Positions 1 to 8,312 of a DNA stretch of 64,000 nt are shown one piece after another. This stretch comes from Pyxidicoccus trucidator (GTDB lineage: Bacteria > Myxococcota > Myxococcia > Myxococcales > Myxococcaceae). The position numbers and the translations under genes were made by a program. The stretch covers positions 62,001-126,000 of the forward strand of contig NZ_JAAIXZ010000025.1 in NCBI RefSeq assembly GCF_010894435.1, written 5' to 3'. Every line of letters begins with the position of its first letter. Positions within the stretch are counted from its first letter, which is position 1. The notes under the pieces were generated by a model that had not been told where the DNA came from, searched no databases, and saw only the letters and a list, made by a program, of their open reading frames with translations.

Positions 1-846
1 GCGCAGGCCCTGGAACTCGCTGATGGGCTGGCCGAAGGCGGTGCGCTCGCGCGAGTAGCGGACGGACTCCTCCAGGGCGCCCCGGCCCAGGCCCACCGCC
101 AGCGCGCCGATGGTGATGCGGCCGCGGTCGAGGATCTTCATCGTGTCGATGAAGCCGTGGTCCACCTCGCCCACGCGGAAGGAGTCCGGCACCTCGACGT
201 TCTCCAGGATGAGCTCGGCGGTGTCCGAGGAGCGCATGCCCAGCTTGCCGTGGATGGCGCGCTGGCTGAAGCCCGGCATGCCCTTCTCCAGCAGGAACGC
301 GGTGATGCCCTTCTGCCGCTTCTGCGGCGAAGTCACTGCCAGCACCACGAAGACGTCGCCGACGGTGCCCTGGGTGATGAACATCTTGGTGCCGTTGAGC
401 ACCCAGTTGTTGCCCTTGCGCACCGCCGTCGTCTTCATGCTGGAGGCGTCCGAGCCGGACCCCGGCTCAGTCAGGCCCCAGGCGCCGAGGAACTCGCCGG
501 TGGCCAGCTTCGGCAGGTACTTCTTGCGCTGGGCGTCGGTGCCGAAGATGCGCAGGTGGCTGGTGCCCAGGCCGTTGTGGCTCGCCACCGTCAGCGCGAG
601 CGAGCCGTCATAGCGGGCGATCTCCTCCACGGCGACCGCCACGGCGAGCGAGTCCATGGCCGCCCCGCCGTACTCCTCGGCGACCAGCATGCCCATGACG
701 CCCAGCTGTCCCAGCTCCCGCACCACCTCGAGCGGGAACTTCTCGTCCTTGTCCCACTCGCGGGCGTACGGCTTCACCCGGCGTTCGCAGAAGTCTCGGA
801 GGGAGGACTGGAGGGCGCGGTGGCTTTCAGGAAGTTCGAAATCCAT
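1..846 (-). CDS. Acyl-CoA dehydrogenase, N-terminal part (runs off window)
   Basis: FAD enzyme that desaturates acyl-CoA thioesters at C2-C3. About 282 N-terminal residues are visible. The start MDFELPESH is followed by the helical N-domain, the FAD/substrate beta-domain (GAWGLTEPGSGSD, then FITQGTVGD) and the start of the C-terminal helical domain (RERTAFGQPISEFQ). At the place where isovaleryl-CoA dehydrogenases carry their catalytic glutamate (LDxERL) this protein reads LDRGRI. That matches short-chain/butyryl-type enzymes, whose base lies near the C terminus, outside the window. It lies 69 bases downstream of the carboxyltransferase gene on the same strand, so co-transcription is likely. 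The substrate is probably a short or branched acyl-CoA; it cannot be fixed from this fragment. Confidence 0.93.
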   Translation of the reverse strand, partial: MDFELPESHRALQSSLRDFCERRVKPYAREWDKDEKFPLEVVRELGQLGVMGMLVAEEYGGAAMDSLAVAVAVEEIARYDGSLALTVASHNGLGTSHLRIFGTDAQRKKYLPKLATGEFLGAWGLTEPGSGSDASSMKTTAVRKGNNWVLNGTKMFITQGTVGDVFVVLAVTSPQKRQKGITAFLLEKGMPGFSQRAIHGKLGMRSSDTAELILENVEVPDSFRVGEVDHGFIDTMKILDRGRITIGALAVGLGRGALEESVRYSRERTAFGQPISEFQGLR

Positions 847-915
847 GGTCGGCAGGATCTATAGCAGAGCGGCCCGGTGCAGGCCGGGCCTCGCGGAGGG
901 AGGAAGTTTTCCTAC

Positions 916-2445
916 TCAGACGGGATAGACACCGTGCTTCTTCTCGGCACGGGGCGCATGGCGCTGGGAGTACAGCCGGTAACGCTGGGTCAGCTCCTGA
1001 CGCAGGCTGTCACCGGGGACGATCTCATCGATGATGAGCTCGCTGGCCAGCTTGTAGATGTCCACGTCGGCCCTGTACTCGTCGCGCAGCTTCTGGACGT
1101 AGGCGGGGCGGTCGGCCTCGGGCAGCTCCTGGATCTTGTTGTAGTAGACGGCGTTGACGGCCGCCTCCGGACCCATGACGGCGATCATCGCCCCGGGCAG
1201 CGCCAGGGTGGCGTCCGGCGCGAAGCCGGGGCCGCTCATGGCGTACAGGCCGGCGCCGTAGGCCTTGCGCACCACCACGCAGATCTTCGGGACGCTGGCC
1301 TCGGACACGGCGGAGATCATCTTCGCGCCAGCGCGGATGATGCCGGCGCGCTCCACCTTGGTGCCGATCATGAAGCCCGGCACGTCCGCCAGGTAGAGCA
1401 GCGGGATGTTGAATGCATCACACAGCCAGATGAAGCGCGCCGCCTTGTCCGCGCTGTCCACGAACAGCACGCCGCCCTTGTACTTGGGCTGGTTGGCGAC
1501 GATGCCCACCGGCATGCCGTCGATGCGGGCCAGGCCGGTGATGAGCTCCTGGGCGAAGAGCTTCTTCACCTCGAACCAGCTGTCCTCGTCGATGAGCTCC
1601 TTGATGAGCGCATGCATGTCGAAGGGCTTGTTCTGGTCCACGGGGACGATCTCGTCCACGCGCTTGCCGCTGGCCTTGGGCGCGAGCTTGGGCGCCTCGG
1701 GCGGACGCTGGCTGAAGTTCTCCGGGAAGAAGCCGATGTACTTCTTCGCGGCGGCGATGGCCTCCTCCTCCGTCTTCACCAGCACGTCGCCGACACCGGA
1801 GATGGAGCAGTGCATCTTCGCGCCGCCCATCTCCTCCAGCGTCACCTTCTCGCCAATCACCATCTCCGCCATGCGGGGGCTGCCCAGGTACATGGAGGCG
1901 TTGCCGTCCACCATGATGACCAGGTCGCAGAAGGCGGGGATGTACGCGCCACCGGCGGCGGACGGCCCGAAGAGCAGGCACACCTGGGGCACGAAGCCGG
2001 ACATATGCACTTCGTTGTAGAAGATGCGGCCCGCGCCCCGGCGGCCGGGGAACATCTCCACCTGGTCGGTGATGCGAGCGCCGGCGGAGTCCACCAGATA
2101 GAAGAGCGGGCAGCGCAGCGCGCGGGCCGTCTCCTGGATGCGGAGGATCTTCTCCACCGTGCGGGCGCCCCAGCTTCCCGCCTTCACCGTGGAGTCATTG
2201 GCCATGATGGCCACGGTGCGGCCGGCCACCTTGCCGAGGCCGATGATGACACCGTCCGAGGGCAGGTCCGCGTCCAGGTTGTTGGCGAGCTTGGCGTCCT
2301 CGACGAAGGAACCTTCATCCACCAGCAGGCGGATGCGGTCGCGAGCGAAGAGCTTGCCCGCCTCCTTGTTCTTCGCGTGGTACTTCTCCGCGCCACCCTT
2401 CTCTACCTGGGCGATCTTCTCCAGCAGCTTCGAGTCTTGGGACAT
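916..2445 (-). CDS. Acyl-CoA carboxylase, carboxyltransferase (beta) subunit
   Basis: 509-residue carboxyltransferase that moves the carboxyl group from biotin to an acyl-CoA. Two crotonase-fold halves are visible, with oxyanion glycine pairs: FGPSAAGGAYIPAF in the N-half and AYGAGLYAMSGPGF in the C-half. VDSAGARI and LGSPRMAEMVIGEKV are family landmarks. The start at MSQDSKLLEK was chosen because the family begins there; upstream in-frame residues are unrelated to it. Likely substrates are propionyl-CoA (a methylmalonyl-CoA mutase locus lies 7 kb away) or 3-methylcrotonyl-CoA (crotonase and HMG-CoA lyase are neighbours). The biotin carboxylase/biotin carrier partner is not in the window. The family is certain, the substrate is not. 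Confidence 0.93.
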   Translation of the reverse strand: MSQDSKLLEKIAQVEKGGAEKYHAKNKEAGKLFARDRIRLLVDEGSFVEDAKLANNLDADLPSDGVIIGLGKVAGRTVAIMANDSTVKAGSWGARTVEKILRIQETARALRCPLFYLVDSAGARITDQVEMFPGRRGAGRIFYNEVHMSGFVPQVCLLFGPSAAGGAYIPAFCDLVIMVDGNASMYLGSPRMAEMVIGEKVTLEEMGGAKMHCSISGVGDVLVKTEEEAIAAAKKYIGFFPENFSQRPPEAPKLAPKASGKRVDEIVPVDQNKPFDMHALIKELIDEDSWFEVKKLFAQELITGLARIDGMPVGIVANQPKYKGGVLFVDSADKAARFIWLCDAFNIPLLYLADVPGFMIGTKVERAGIIRAGAKMISAVSEASVPKICVVVRKAYGAGLYAMSGPGFAPDATLALPGAMIAVMGPEAAVNAVYYNKIQELPEADRPAYVQKLRDEYRADVDIYKLASELIIDEIVPGDSLRQELTQRYRLYSQRHAPRAEKKHGVYPV

Positions 2446-2648
2446 GGCCCGGGCCACATAGCAGAAAGGTCCCCGCCTGGCTGCCTTCTCTCCAGGGGAG
2501 CAGCGCGGCATGACGTCCAGCTTACGACGCAGTGTGTGAACGGGGGTCTCGGGGGGTGCCACGGAAGGCTCCCCTGCCTACCTTGGAGCCTCACGGGGGC
2601 GTCACGCGAGCAAAACCGCCTCCTGCAAATCTGGCCCTGGAGGGACGC

Positions 2649-3008
2649 ATGTTCGCAGCGAAGAAGACCAAATGGATGGCGAAGGGGTTGGCCAAGAGCG
2701 ACCTGATCCGCAAGGTCGTGGCGCACAAGCTCATCAACGACCTGCCCCGCGCGGCGCGGGACACCTGGGATGACTTTGACCCGGATGACGTGCTGCGTGT
2801 GGTGGGGCTGACCACCCGCAAGCCCGCGACCCTGGGCCTGGGGGGCCTGGGCGTCTTCATCCTCGGCGTGGCTGCCGGTGGCGTGGCGGCGCTGCTCCTC
2901 GCCCCGAAGACGGGCACCGAGCTGCGCACCACCGTCAAGGACAAGGCGATGGGCTACATGAACAAGCAGAACGTCAACATCGGCCCCGAGAAGACCGCGA
3001 GCGCCTGA
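2649..3008 (+). CDS. YtxH-domain small membrane protein
   Basis: 119-residue protein with an N-terminal cationic helix, a central hydrophobic segment (about residues 63-83, GVFILGVAAGGVAALLLAP) and a short charged tail. The pattern GxxAGGxxALLLAPKTGxELR is typical of the YtxH/gas-vesicle-like family, whose function is poorly defined. The ATG at 2649 follows a good GGAGGG Shine-Dalgarno sequence, so longer in-frame starts were rejected. It is divergent from the carboxyltransferase gene across about 200 bases that must hold both promoters. A hairpin follows its stop codon. Confidence 0.8.
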   Translation: MFAAKKTKWMAKGLAKSDLIRKVVAHKLINDLPRAARDTWDDFDPDDVLRVVGLTTRKPATLGLGGLGVFILGVAAGGVAALLLAPKTGTELRTTVKDKAMGYMNKQNVNIGPEKTASA

Positions 3009-3014
3009 AGCACC

Positions 3015-3030
3015 GGGGCCTTCCGGCCCC
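3015..3030. terminator. Hairpin between convergent genes
   Basis: GGGGCC-TTCC-GGCCCC hairpin directly after the YtxH gene and facing the end of the crotonase gene. It has no T-run, so it is only a possible bidirectional terminator. Confidence 0.4.
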
Positions 3031-3130
3031 CAGCCTGAAACCCTCCGGGGGCGCGAGGCCTGGTCCATCCAGGTCCGTGCCCCCGGTGTCTTTCACGGGG
3101 CCCGGGACGACGGGCCCTCCGGCGCGCTGA

Positions 3131-3907
3131 CTACCGGCCCTTGTAGACGGGCGGACGCTTCTCGGCGAAGGCGCGCAGGCCCTCCAGCCGGTCCTCCGTC
3201 TTGAGGATCTCCTCGTAGCGGCGCAGCTCCAGCGCCAGCGCGTCGTCCAGCTCCAGACCGGTGCCCTCGTCGATGGCGTGCTTGGCCGTGGACACGGCGA
3301 TGGGCGCGTTCTTCACCACCGCTTCCGCCAGTCCGAAGGCCACCTCCAGCAGGTGCCCCTCCGGAGCGAGCCGGTTCACCAGCCCCACACTGAAGGCCTC
3401 CGCCGCGTTGACGCTGCGCGCGGTGAGGATGAGGTCCTTCGCGCGGCCCACGCCAATCAGCCGCGCCAGCCGCTGCGTGCCGCCGCCGCCGGGGATGATG
3501 CCCAGCCGCGTCTCCGTCAGCCCCAGCTCCGCCGCGGGCGCGGCGACGCGCAGGTCGCACGCCAGCGCCAGCTCGGTGCCGCCGCCAAAGGCCGCGCCGT
3601 TGATGGCGGCGATGAAGACGCAGTCGCTCTGCTCGATGGCGCGGAAGGTGCGTCGCAGCCCGTCGAGGAAGGCGCGGACGTCGTCCTCGACCATGGTGGC
3701 GCGCTCCTTCAGGTCCGCGCCCGCGCAGAAGGCCTTGTCGCCCGCGCCTGTGAGGATGACGGCGCGGACGTCGCGACCGGTGGACACGCGCGCAACCATC
3801 GCCCCCAGCTCCGTCAGCATCGCCCGGCTGATGGCGTTGCGGCGGCCCTCGCCGTCGATGGTCCAGATCTCGATGGCACCCCGTGCGTCGACCTTGAATT
3901 CCGGCAT
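3131..3907 (-). CDS. liuC: Enoyl-CoA hydratase/isomerase, methylglutaconyl-CoA hydratase (LiuC) type
   Basis: 258-residue crotonase-fold protein. Oxyanion-hole segments are KAFCAGADLKE and NGAAFGGGTELALACD, and a LTETRLGIIPGGGGTQRL block contains the glutamate region typical of AUH/LiuC hydratases. The start MPEFKVDARG was chosen over a long in-frame upstream extension that is only the antisense of the next gene. In Myxococcus xanthus LiuC interconverts HMG-CoA and 3-methylglutaconyl-CoA, working in leucine breakdown and, in reverse, in an alternative route to isovaleryl-CoA. The HMG-CoA lyase gene 3.4 kb upstream on the same strand and the carboxyltransferase downstream support this. The exact substrate is inferred from similarity and context. 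Confidence 0.85.
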   Translation of the reverse strand: MPEFKVDARGAIEIWTIDGEGRRNAISRAMLTELGAMVARVSTGRDVRAVILTGAGDKAFCAGADLKERATMVEDDVRAFLDGLRRTFRAIEQSDCVFIAAINGAAFGGGTELALACDLRVAAPAAELGLTETRLGIIPGGGGTQRLARLIGVGRAKDLILTARSVNAAEAFSVGLVNRLAPEGHLLEVAFGLAEAVVKNAPIAVSTAKHAIDEGTGLELDDALALELRRYEEILKTEDRLEGLRAFAEKRPPVYKGR

Positions 3908-4009
3908 GTGGACTCCCTCTCCGGGCCCGTCCGGCGGGCCGCCCTCGGACGCGGCAGAGTGCGGCGGGAAGGCGGGTCTGGCAAGGCGGAAACGGTTAGC
4001 ATTGGACGC

Positions 4010-5956
4010 ATGTCCTCGCGCTTCACGCCGTATCGACTCTCCCGGTGGGCCCCCTGGCTGCCCTCCACGCTTGCCCTGGTGGCCCTGGTTGCTCCCCTGG
4101 TGGCCCTGGCCCGGGGCGGCGGCGGCGAGCACTACACCCGCCCCTCCTCGGACAGCGGAGACGACGGTGGCGGCATCCCCTTCTGGATCATCTACGAGGT
4201 GATAGGGCTCGTCTTCCGCTACCCGAAGGTGATGCTCCCGCTGCTCGCCATCGGCGGCGTGGGGTACTGGTTCTACAAGCGCAACCTTCACCCGGACGCC
4301 ACCACCCGGCGCGCCCTGGACCAGCGCGAGGCGGAGCAGCGCACCCAGGTGTCCCACCGTGACGTGCCGGGCTGGGTGAACGCCCTCAAGCTGAAGGACC
4401 CCGCCTTCGAGCTCCAGCCGGTGCTGGACAAGTCTCGGTGGCTCTTCCTGGAGCTGCAGAAGGCGTGGTTCCAGCGCGACATGACGCCGGTGCGGCCCTT
4501 CCTGTCGGACGCCACCTGGCAGCGCTTCAACGTGCAGCTGAAGCTCCTGGAGGCCCAGGGCGTGCGCGATGCCATCACCGACATCGAGGTGCTCGACATC
4601 CAGCTCATCGGCCTGGCGCAGACGGCGTGGTTCGACAGCATCCAGCTTCGCGTCCAGGCACGCATGCGCGACACGGACGTGCCCGCCTCCTTCACGGACG
4701 CGCAGGCCACGGACATGGCGCGCAAGGCGCTGCCGGAGTCCTTCACCGAGGTGTGGACCTTCGTGCGCAAGCCCGGTGCGCAGACTCGCGCGGGCGCGGA
4801 CCTGTTCCAGGGCAAATGCCCCAACTGCGGCGCCCCGTTCGCCGGCGGCGCGGCCAACACGTGCGAGTACTGCAATGCGGTGGTGAACTCCGGTAACTAC
4901 GACTGGACGCTGTCGGAGATCACCCAGGGCGTGGAGCACGTGCGCCACCACAAGACGGTGGACGGACTGCTCCCGGCGCGCGAGGTGGACCCCGCGCTCA
5001 ACCTGGAGATTCTCGAGGACCGCGCGTCGCTGCTGTTCTGGAAGTGGGTGGACGCGCAGAGCCGCGGCGACGCGAAGACGCTGTCCAAGGTGGCCAACAC
5101 GGAGGCCGTGCAGCGGCTGGGCTCGGAGCTGGAGGACCTGCACCGCAAGGGCCGGCGTCGCGTGTTCCTGGAGTGCGCCGTGGGCGCGGTGGACGTGCGC
5201 GCGCTGCAGGTGGCCCCTCAGGGGTATGACGTGGCGCACGTGGAGATCCGCTGGAGCGCGCGCATGGGCGTGGGCCCGCTGAACGAGCGCCCGCCGACGC
5301 TTCCCACGGTGCCTCAGCGCTTCGTCTTCTCCCTGGTGCGTAGGCACGGGGCGCGGACGAACGCCGCCAACGGCATGTCCACGGACCGCTGCCCGCAGTG
5401 CAACGCGACGCTCACCGACAGCGCCGCGACGACGTGCGACTTCTGCGGCACGCAGCTGGGCAGCGGCGAGCGGGACTGGGTGCTGGCGTCCGCCCTCCCC
5501 TACGAGGCGTGGAACGTGGAACAGGACCAGCGGTACCAGGCCAACGTGCTCCGCAAGGCCGTGGCCACCGAGCAGTCCCGGAACAAGGGCCCCGTACCGG
5601 GCGCGGATATGGCGATGGACGTGCAGGAGCGGCAGCGGCTGCTCTACATGATGGCGGCCATCGCCGCGGCCGACGGCGAGGTCAGCTCCAGCGAGCGGAA
5701 GATGCTCAAGCTCTGCTCGGAGCGCTGGGGCGTGGAGTGGGCCAACGTGGAGATGGCCCTGGGCGCGGGCTCGCAGCTCTTCGAGCGACTGGTCCCACGC
5801 GGCACGCCCGAGGCCGAGCTCTTCCTCCGCAACATCGTGGAGATCGCCATGGCGGACGGCCGAATCGATCGCAAGGAGCGGCGCATGCTGGAGACCGCCG
5901 CCGCCCACCTGGGCATGCAGGAGCGGCTCACGGCCATGCTTGGCGAACGTGGCTGA
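4010..5956 (+). CDS. Membrane protein with Tim44-like, twin zinc-ribbon and TerB-like domains
   Basis: 648 residues. There is an N-terminal hydrophobic segment (about 13-33), a Gly/Ser-rich patch and a second hydrophobic segment (about 53-80). A Tim44-like region (about 120-240) is followed by a zinc ribbon CPNC...CEYC (about 269-288). A second Tim44-like module follows, with a second ribbon CPQC...CDFC (about 460-480), and then a TerB-like helical domain (about 545-640) with two ADGExxxxER-type acidic motifs. It looks membrane-anchored with a metal- or protein-binding body. The start at ATG 4010 lies just before the first hydrophobic segment. No specific function is known to me for this arrangement. 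Its 3' end recurs twice downstream in decayed form. Confidence 0.75.
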   Translation: MSSRFTPYRLSRWAPWLPSTLALVALVAPLVALARGGGGEHYTRPSSDSGDDGGGIPFWIIYEVIGLVFRYPKVMLPLLAIGGVGYWFYKRNLHPDATTRRALDQREAEQRTQVSHRDVPGWVNALKLKDPAFELQPVLDKSRWLFLELQKAWFQRDMTPVRPFLSDATWQRFNVQLKLLEAQGVRDAITDIEVLDIQLIGLAQTAWFDSIQLRVQARMRDTDVPASFTDAQATDMARKALPESFTEVWTFVRKPGAQTRAGADLFQGKCPNCGAPFAGGAANTCEYCNAVVNSGNYDWTLSEITQGVEHVRHHKTVDGLLPAREVDPALNLEILEDRASLLFWKWVDAQSRGDAKTLSKVANTEAVQRLGSELEDLHRKGRRRVFLECAVGAVDVRALQVAPQGYDVAHVEIRWSARMGVGPLNERPPTLPTVPQRFVFSLVRRHGARTNAANGMSTDRCPQCNATLTDSAATTCDFCGTQLGSGERDWVLASALPYEAWNVEQDQRYQANVLRKAVATEQSRNKGPVPGADMAMDVQERQRLLYMMAAIAAADGEVSSSERKMLKLCSERWGVEWANVEMALGAGSQLFERLVPRGTPEAELFLRNIVEIAMADGRIDRKERRMLETAAAHLGMQERLTAMLGERG

Positions 5957-6047
5957 CGACAAGGGCGGCCCGGAGTCTCCTCCGGTGCCGCCTTCCTTGG
6001 CTTACGAGCGCCTGGAGCGGCTCACGGCCATGCACGGCGAGCGCTGA
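5921..6047 (+). repeat. Duplicated 3' tail of the TerB-domain gene
   Basis: The gene ends in a stretch coding ERLTAMLGERG and stop (5921-5956). About 90 bases further on, 6014-6046 repeats it almost exactly (ERLTAMHGER then stop). A third, more diverged copy is at 7218-7287. The copies imply past tandem duplication or slippage at this 3' end. Confidence 0.7.
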
Positions 6048-6097
6048 CGGCCCGCTCCATGCTTGACCACGAGACCTCTCGGTTTCCGGCTCACGAG

Positions 6098-7141
6098 CTA
6101 CTGGGCCAGGTCGTCGAGCACCGCGGAGAGGGTGGTAGCGTTCAGGGACTTGTCGAACCAGCGGTCAAGCGTGGCCATGTCCGTGCAGTTGAGGATTCGC
6201 TGCCGGGCCTCTTCGTCAACGTGCACGCACCGTACGGTGAGGATCCGCAGGATGTCCTCGGCACGCGCGCGTCTCCTCCCCTGCTCCAGGCCCTCCTCCC
6301 GGCCCCTCGCCAAGCCTTGCTGGAGTCCCCGCTCGACAAGTTCCTCGCCATAGCTCCGCATCAGCTCCTCCTTGCGCTGCTGCCCCAGCACCGAATGTAA
6401 CACCTGCCCGGCCGCTTCATGCGCAGCCTCGTCACCCACCCACAGGAGGTAGCGGATGAGCACGACCAGATGCTCGGCGCCTTCGGGGCCTGCCTGCACC
6501 TGAGCGAAGAGCGCCGCCCACTCCGGCAGCTTCTGGGCCAGCTCTCCGCTCCGACCGTATCGCAGCGTCAGCCATGCCAGCCGGGCCAGCGGAGGACCGG
6601 GGCGCGCCTGCAGCGCCTCCTCACGTTCGGCAGTCAAATCATCGAGCAGGAACTCGAAGCACGGCACCAGCGCCCGCCACCGCTCCCGGCCCTTCTCGGG
6701 TAGCCCGAAGAGATCCTCCACCCGGCGTGGCGCCGTCCAGACTGTCTCGGGCCCGTGGTACATGACGAGCGGGATGATGAGCGGAAGCACTGTGCTGTCC
6801 GGATGCTCTTGGCGCGAGCGCTCCAGCTGGCGCACCACGTAGCGCAGCATGCGCAGCGCCATCCACCGATCCACCGTGGACTGGTGCTCCAGCAGTACGT
6901 ACAGCAGCAGCGGGTGGCCCGTGCGCAGGCGCGCCGTGAAGAGCAAGTCGCTCTCCGTCTCCCGCAGCTCCGGGTCCACGACGCTACCGGGCTCTCTGCG
7001 CAGAGACGTCCAGTCCACTTCTGAGACGACCTGTGCGGGCAGCACAGCGCGAAGCTCGGCCGCAGCTCGCTCGGGGTGGCCGAAGGTGTAGCGGACGAAG
7101 AGGTCGTGGGGGCCAGACATGGTGAGCCGGGCCATAAGCAC
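6098..7141 (-). CDS. Rpn family PD-(D/E)XK nuclease / putative transposase
   Basis: 347 residues matching the Rpn (recombination-promoting nuclease, formerly Transposase_31) family. The N-terminal pattern ends in PHDLFVRYTF. The nuclease core shows ESDLLF (D65) and LLEHQS (E85, Q87), then RMLRYVVRQLE. The C-terminal half has an EELxERGLQxGLARGREEGLEQG coiled-coil-like segment typical of the family. Rpn proteins are DNA endonucleases linked to RecA-independent recombination and, in some cases, to phage defence. It sits inside the leucine/acyl-CoA gene set, between decayed copies of the neighbouring TerB gene. Starts at 7141, 7135 or 7120 are possible. No inverted repeats or target duplications were found at its borders. 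Confidence 0.85.
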   Translation of the reverse strand: MLMARLTMSGPHDLFVRYTFGHPERAAAELRAVLPAQVVSEVDWTSLRREPGSVVDPELRETESDLLFTARLRTGHPLLLYVLLEHQSTVDRWMALRMLRYVVRQLERSRQEHPDSTVLPLIIPLVMYHGPETVWTAPRRVEDLFGLPEKGRERWRALVPCFEFLLDDLTAEREEALQARPGPPLARLAWLTLRYGRSGELAQKLPEWAALFAQVQAGPEGAEHLVVLIRYLLWVGDEAAHEAAGQVLHSVLGQQRKEELMRSYGEELVERGLQQGLARGREEGLEQGRRRARAEDILRILTVRCVHVDEEARQRILNCTDMATLDRWFDKSLNATTLSAVLDDLAQ

Positions 7142-7176
7142 GCGGTGGGCCAGACGGCGCTATCGAGGCCCTCAAC

Positions 7177-7287
7177 GCGGTGGCGAACTCCGGCAACTCC
7201 GATTGGATGCTATCGGAGGATCGGCTCACGGCCCTCCTCGGTGACCGGTGACGACAAGGGCGGCCCGGAAGGCTCTCCGGTGCCGCC
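7177..7287 (+). pseudogene. Remnant of a second Tim44/TerB gene copy
   Basis: Bases 7177-7218 match 4877-4918 inside the intact gene (42 bases, about 6 differences; coding NAVxNSGNxDWxLSE). They are joined directly to 7219-7287, which matches the gene's 3' end and the bases after its stop (5922-5992). This is a deleted, non-functional paralogue fragment just beyond the Rpn gene. Confidence 0.7.
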
Positions 7288-7319
7288 CCTCGCCACTCAC
7301 GCGCACACCGGATCGCGCT

Positions 7320-8303
7320 TCAGCTCTGCGCGCTCTGCGCCCGCCGCGACGCCTTCTTCTCCCGCTCGCCCAGCGCGGCTTGCAGGTACTTGCCAGCCAG
7401 CTTCCGGCCGATGAGTTCCTGCGCAATCTCCCCGGCCTCCACCAGTCGGTCCAGGTTGATGCCCGTCTCCACGCCCATGCCGTGCAGCATGAACACCGCG
7501 TCCTCGGTGGCCAGGTTGCCCGCCGCGCCCGGAGCGTAGGGACAGCCGCCCAGCCCGCCGATGCTCGCGTCGAACGTCGTCACGCCTGCGGACAGGCCCA
7601 CCAGCGCGTTGGCCAGCGCGGTGCCTCGCGTGTCGTGCATGTGCAGCGCCAGCTTCTCCACGGGGATGTGCTTGAGCAGCGCCTCGAGGATTCCCTCCGT
7701 CTGCCGGGGCGTGCCCACGCCAATCGTGTCGCCCAGGCTGAGCTGGTACAGGCCCGCGTCCACGAGCTGGCGGCAGATGTCCACCACCCGCTCCACGGGG
7801 ACGTGGCCCTCGTACGGGCAACCCCACACGGTGGACAGGTAGCCGCGCACGCGCATGCCCGCCTTCAAGGCGGACACCGTCACCTCGCGCGCCCCCGCGA
7901 GCGCCTCGGCGATGCTCTTGTTGATGTTCTTCTTCGAGTGGGCCTCGGACGCGGAGATGAAGACCGCCGCCTCCTCCAGGCCCGCCTCCTTGGCGCGCTC
8001 CAGCCCCTTGAGGTTGGGCACGAGCGCGGAGAACACCACGCCCTCGCGCCGCCCGACGAGCCGCAGCAGCTCCTCCGCGTCCGCGAGCTGGGGAATCCAC
8101 TTCGGGGAGACGAAGGACGTCACCTCGATGCGCTTCTCGCCCGCGGCGACCAGCGCGTCGATGAGTCGTGCCTTGTCCCGGGTAGGCAGCGTGCGCAGCT
8201 CGTTCTGCAAGCCGTCCCGGGGGCCGACCTCGTAGACGTCGACCCGCTTCGGGAGCTGGCCCAGCCAGCCTGGACGCATTCGGGGTTGTTCTTTCGGATC
8301 CAC
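7320..8303 (-). CDS. Hydroxymethylglutaryl-CoA lyase
   Basis: 327-residue TIM-barrel enzyme that cleaves HMG-CoA to acetoacetate and acetyl-CoA, the last step of leucine breakdown. Landmarks are VGPRDGLQNE near the N terminus, the metal site LHMHDTRGTALAN, and the family signature GGLGGCPYAPGAAGN carrying the catalytic cysteine. Translation may start at GTG 8303 (GAGAG upstream) or ATG 8279. It lies upstream of the LiuC-like gene on the same strand but is separated from it by the TerB/Rpn insertion. The methyltransferase gene upstream ends 9 bases away, so the two may be co-transcribed. Confidence 0.95.
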   Translation of the reverse strand: MDPKEQPRMRPGWLGQLPKRVDVYEVGPRDGLQNELRTLPTRDKARLIDALVAAGEKRIEVTSFVSPKWIPQLADAEELLRLVGRREGVVFSALVPNLKGLERAKEAGLEEAAVFISASEAHSKKNINKSIAEALAGAREVTVSALKAGMRVRGYLSTVWGCPYEGHVPVERVVDICRQLVDAGLYQLSLGDTIGVGTPRQTEGILEALLKHIPVEKLALHMHDTRGTALANALVGLSAGVTTFDASIGGLGGCPYAPGAAGNLATEDAVFMLHGMGVETGINLDRLVEAGEIAQELIGRKLAGKYLQAALGEREKKASRRAQSAQS

Positions 8304-8312
8304 TGGACGCTC

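Noticed and set aside
3131..5962. A single 943-codon minus-strand frame ending in the crotonase
   Set aside because: Only the last 258 codons match the crotonase family; the rest is antisense to the Tim44/TerB gene, which has clear domains on the plus strand.
6098..7141. Treating the Rpn gene as a complete insertion sequence
   Set aside because: No terminal inverted repeats or target-site duplications were found; only decayed neighbour-gene copies flank it.
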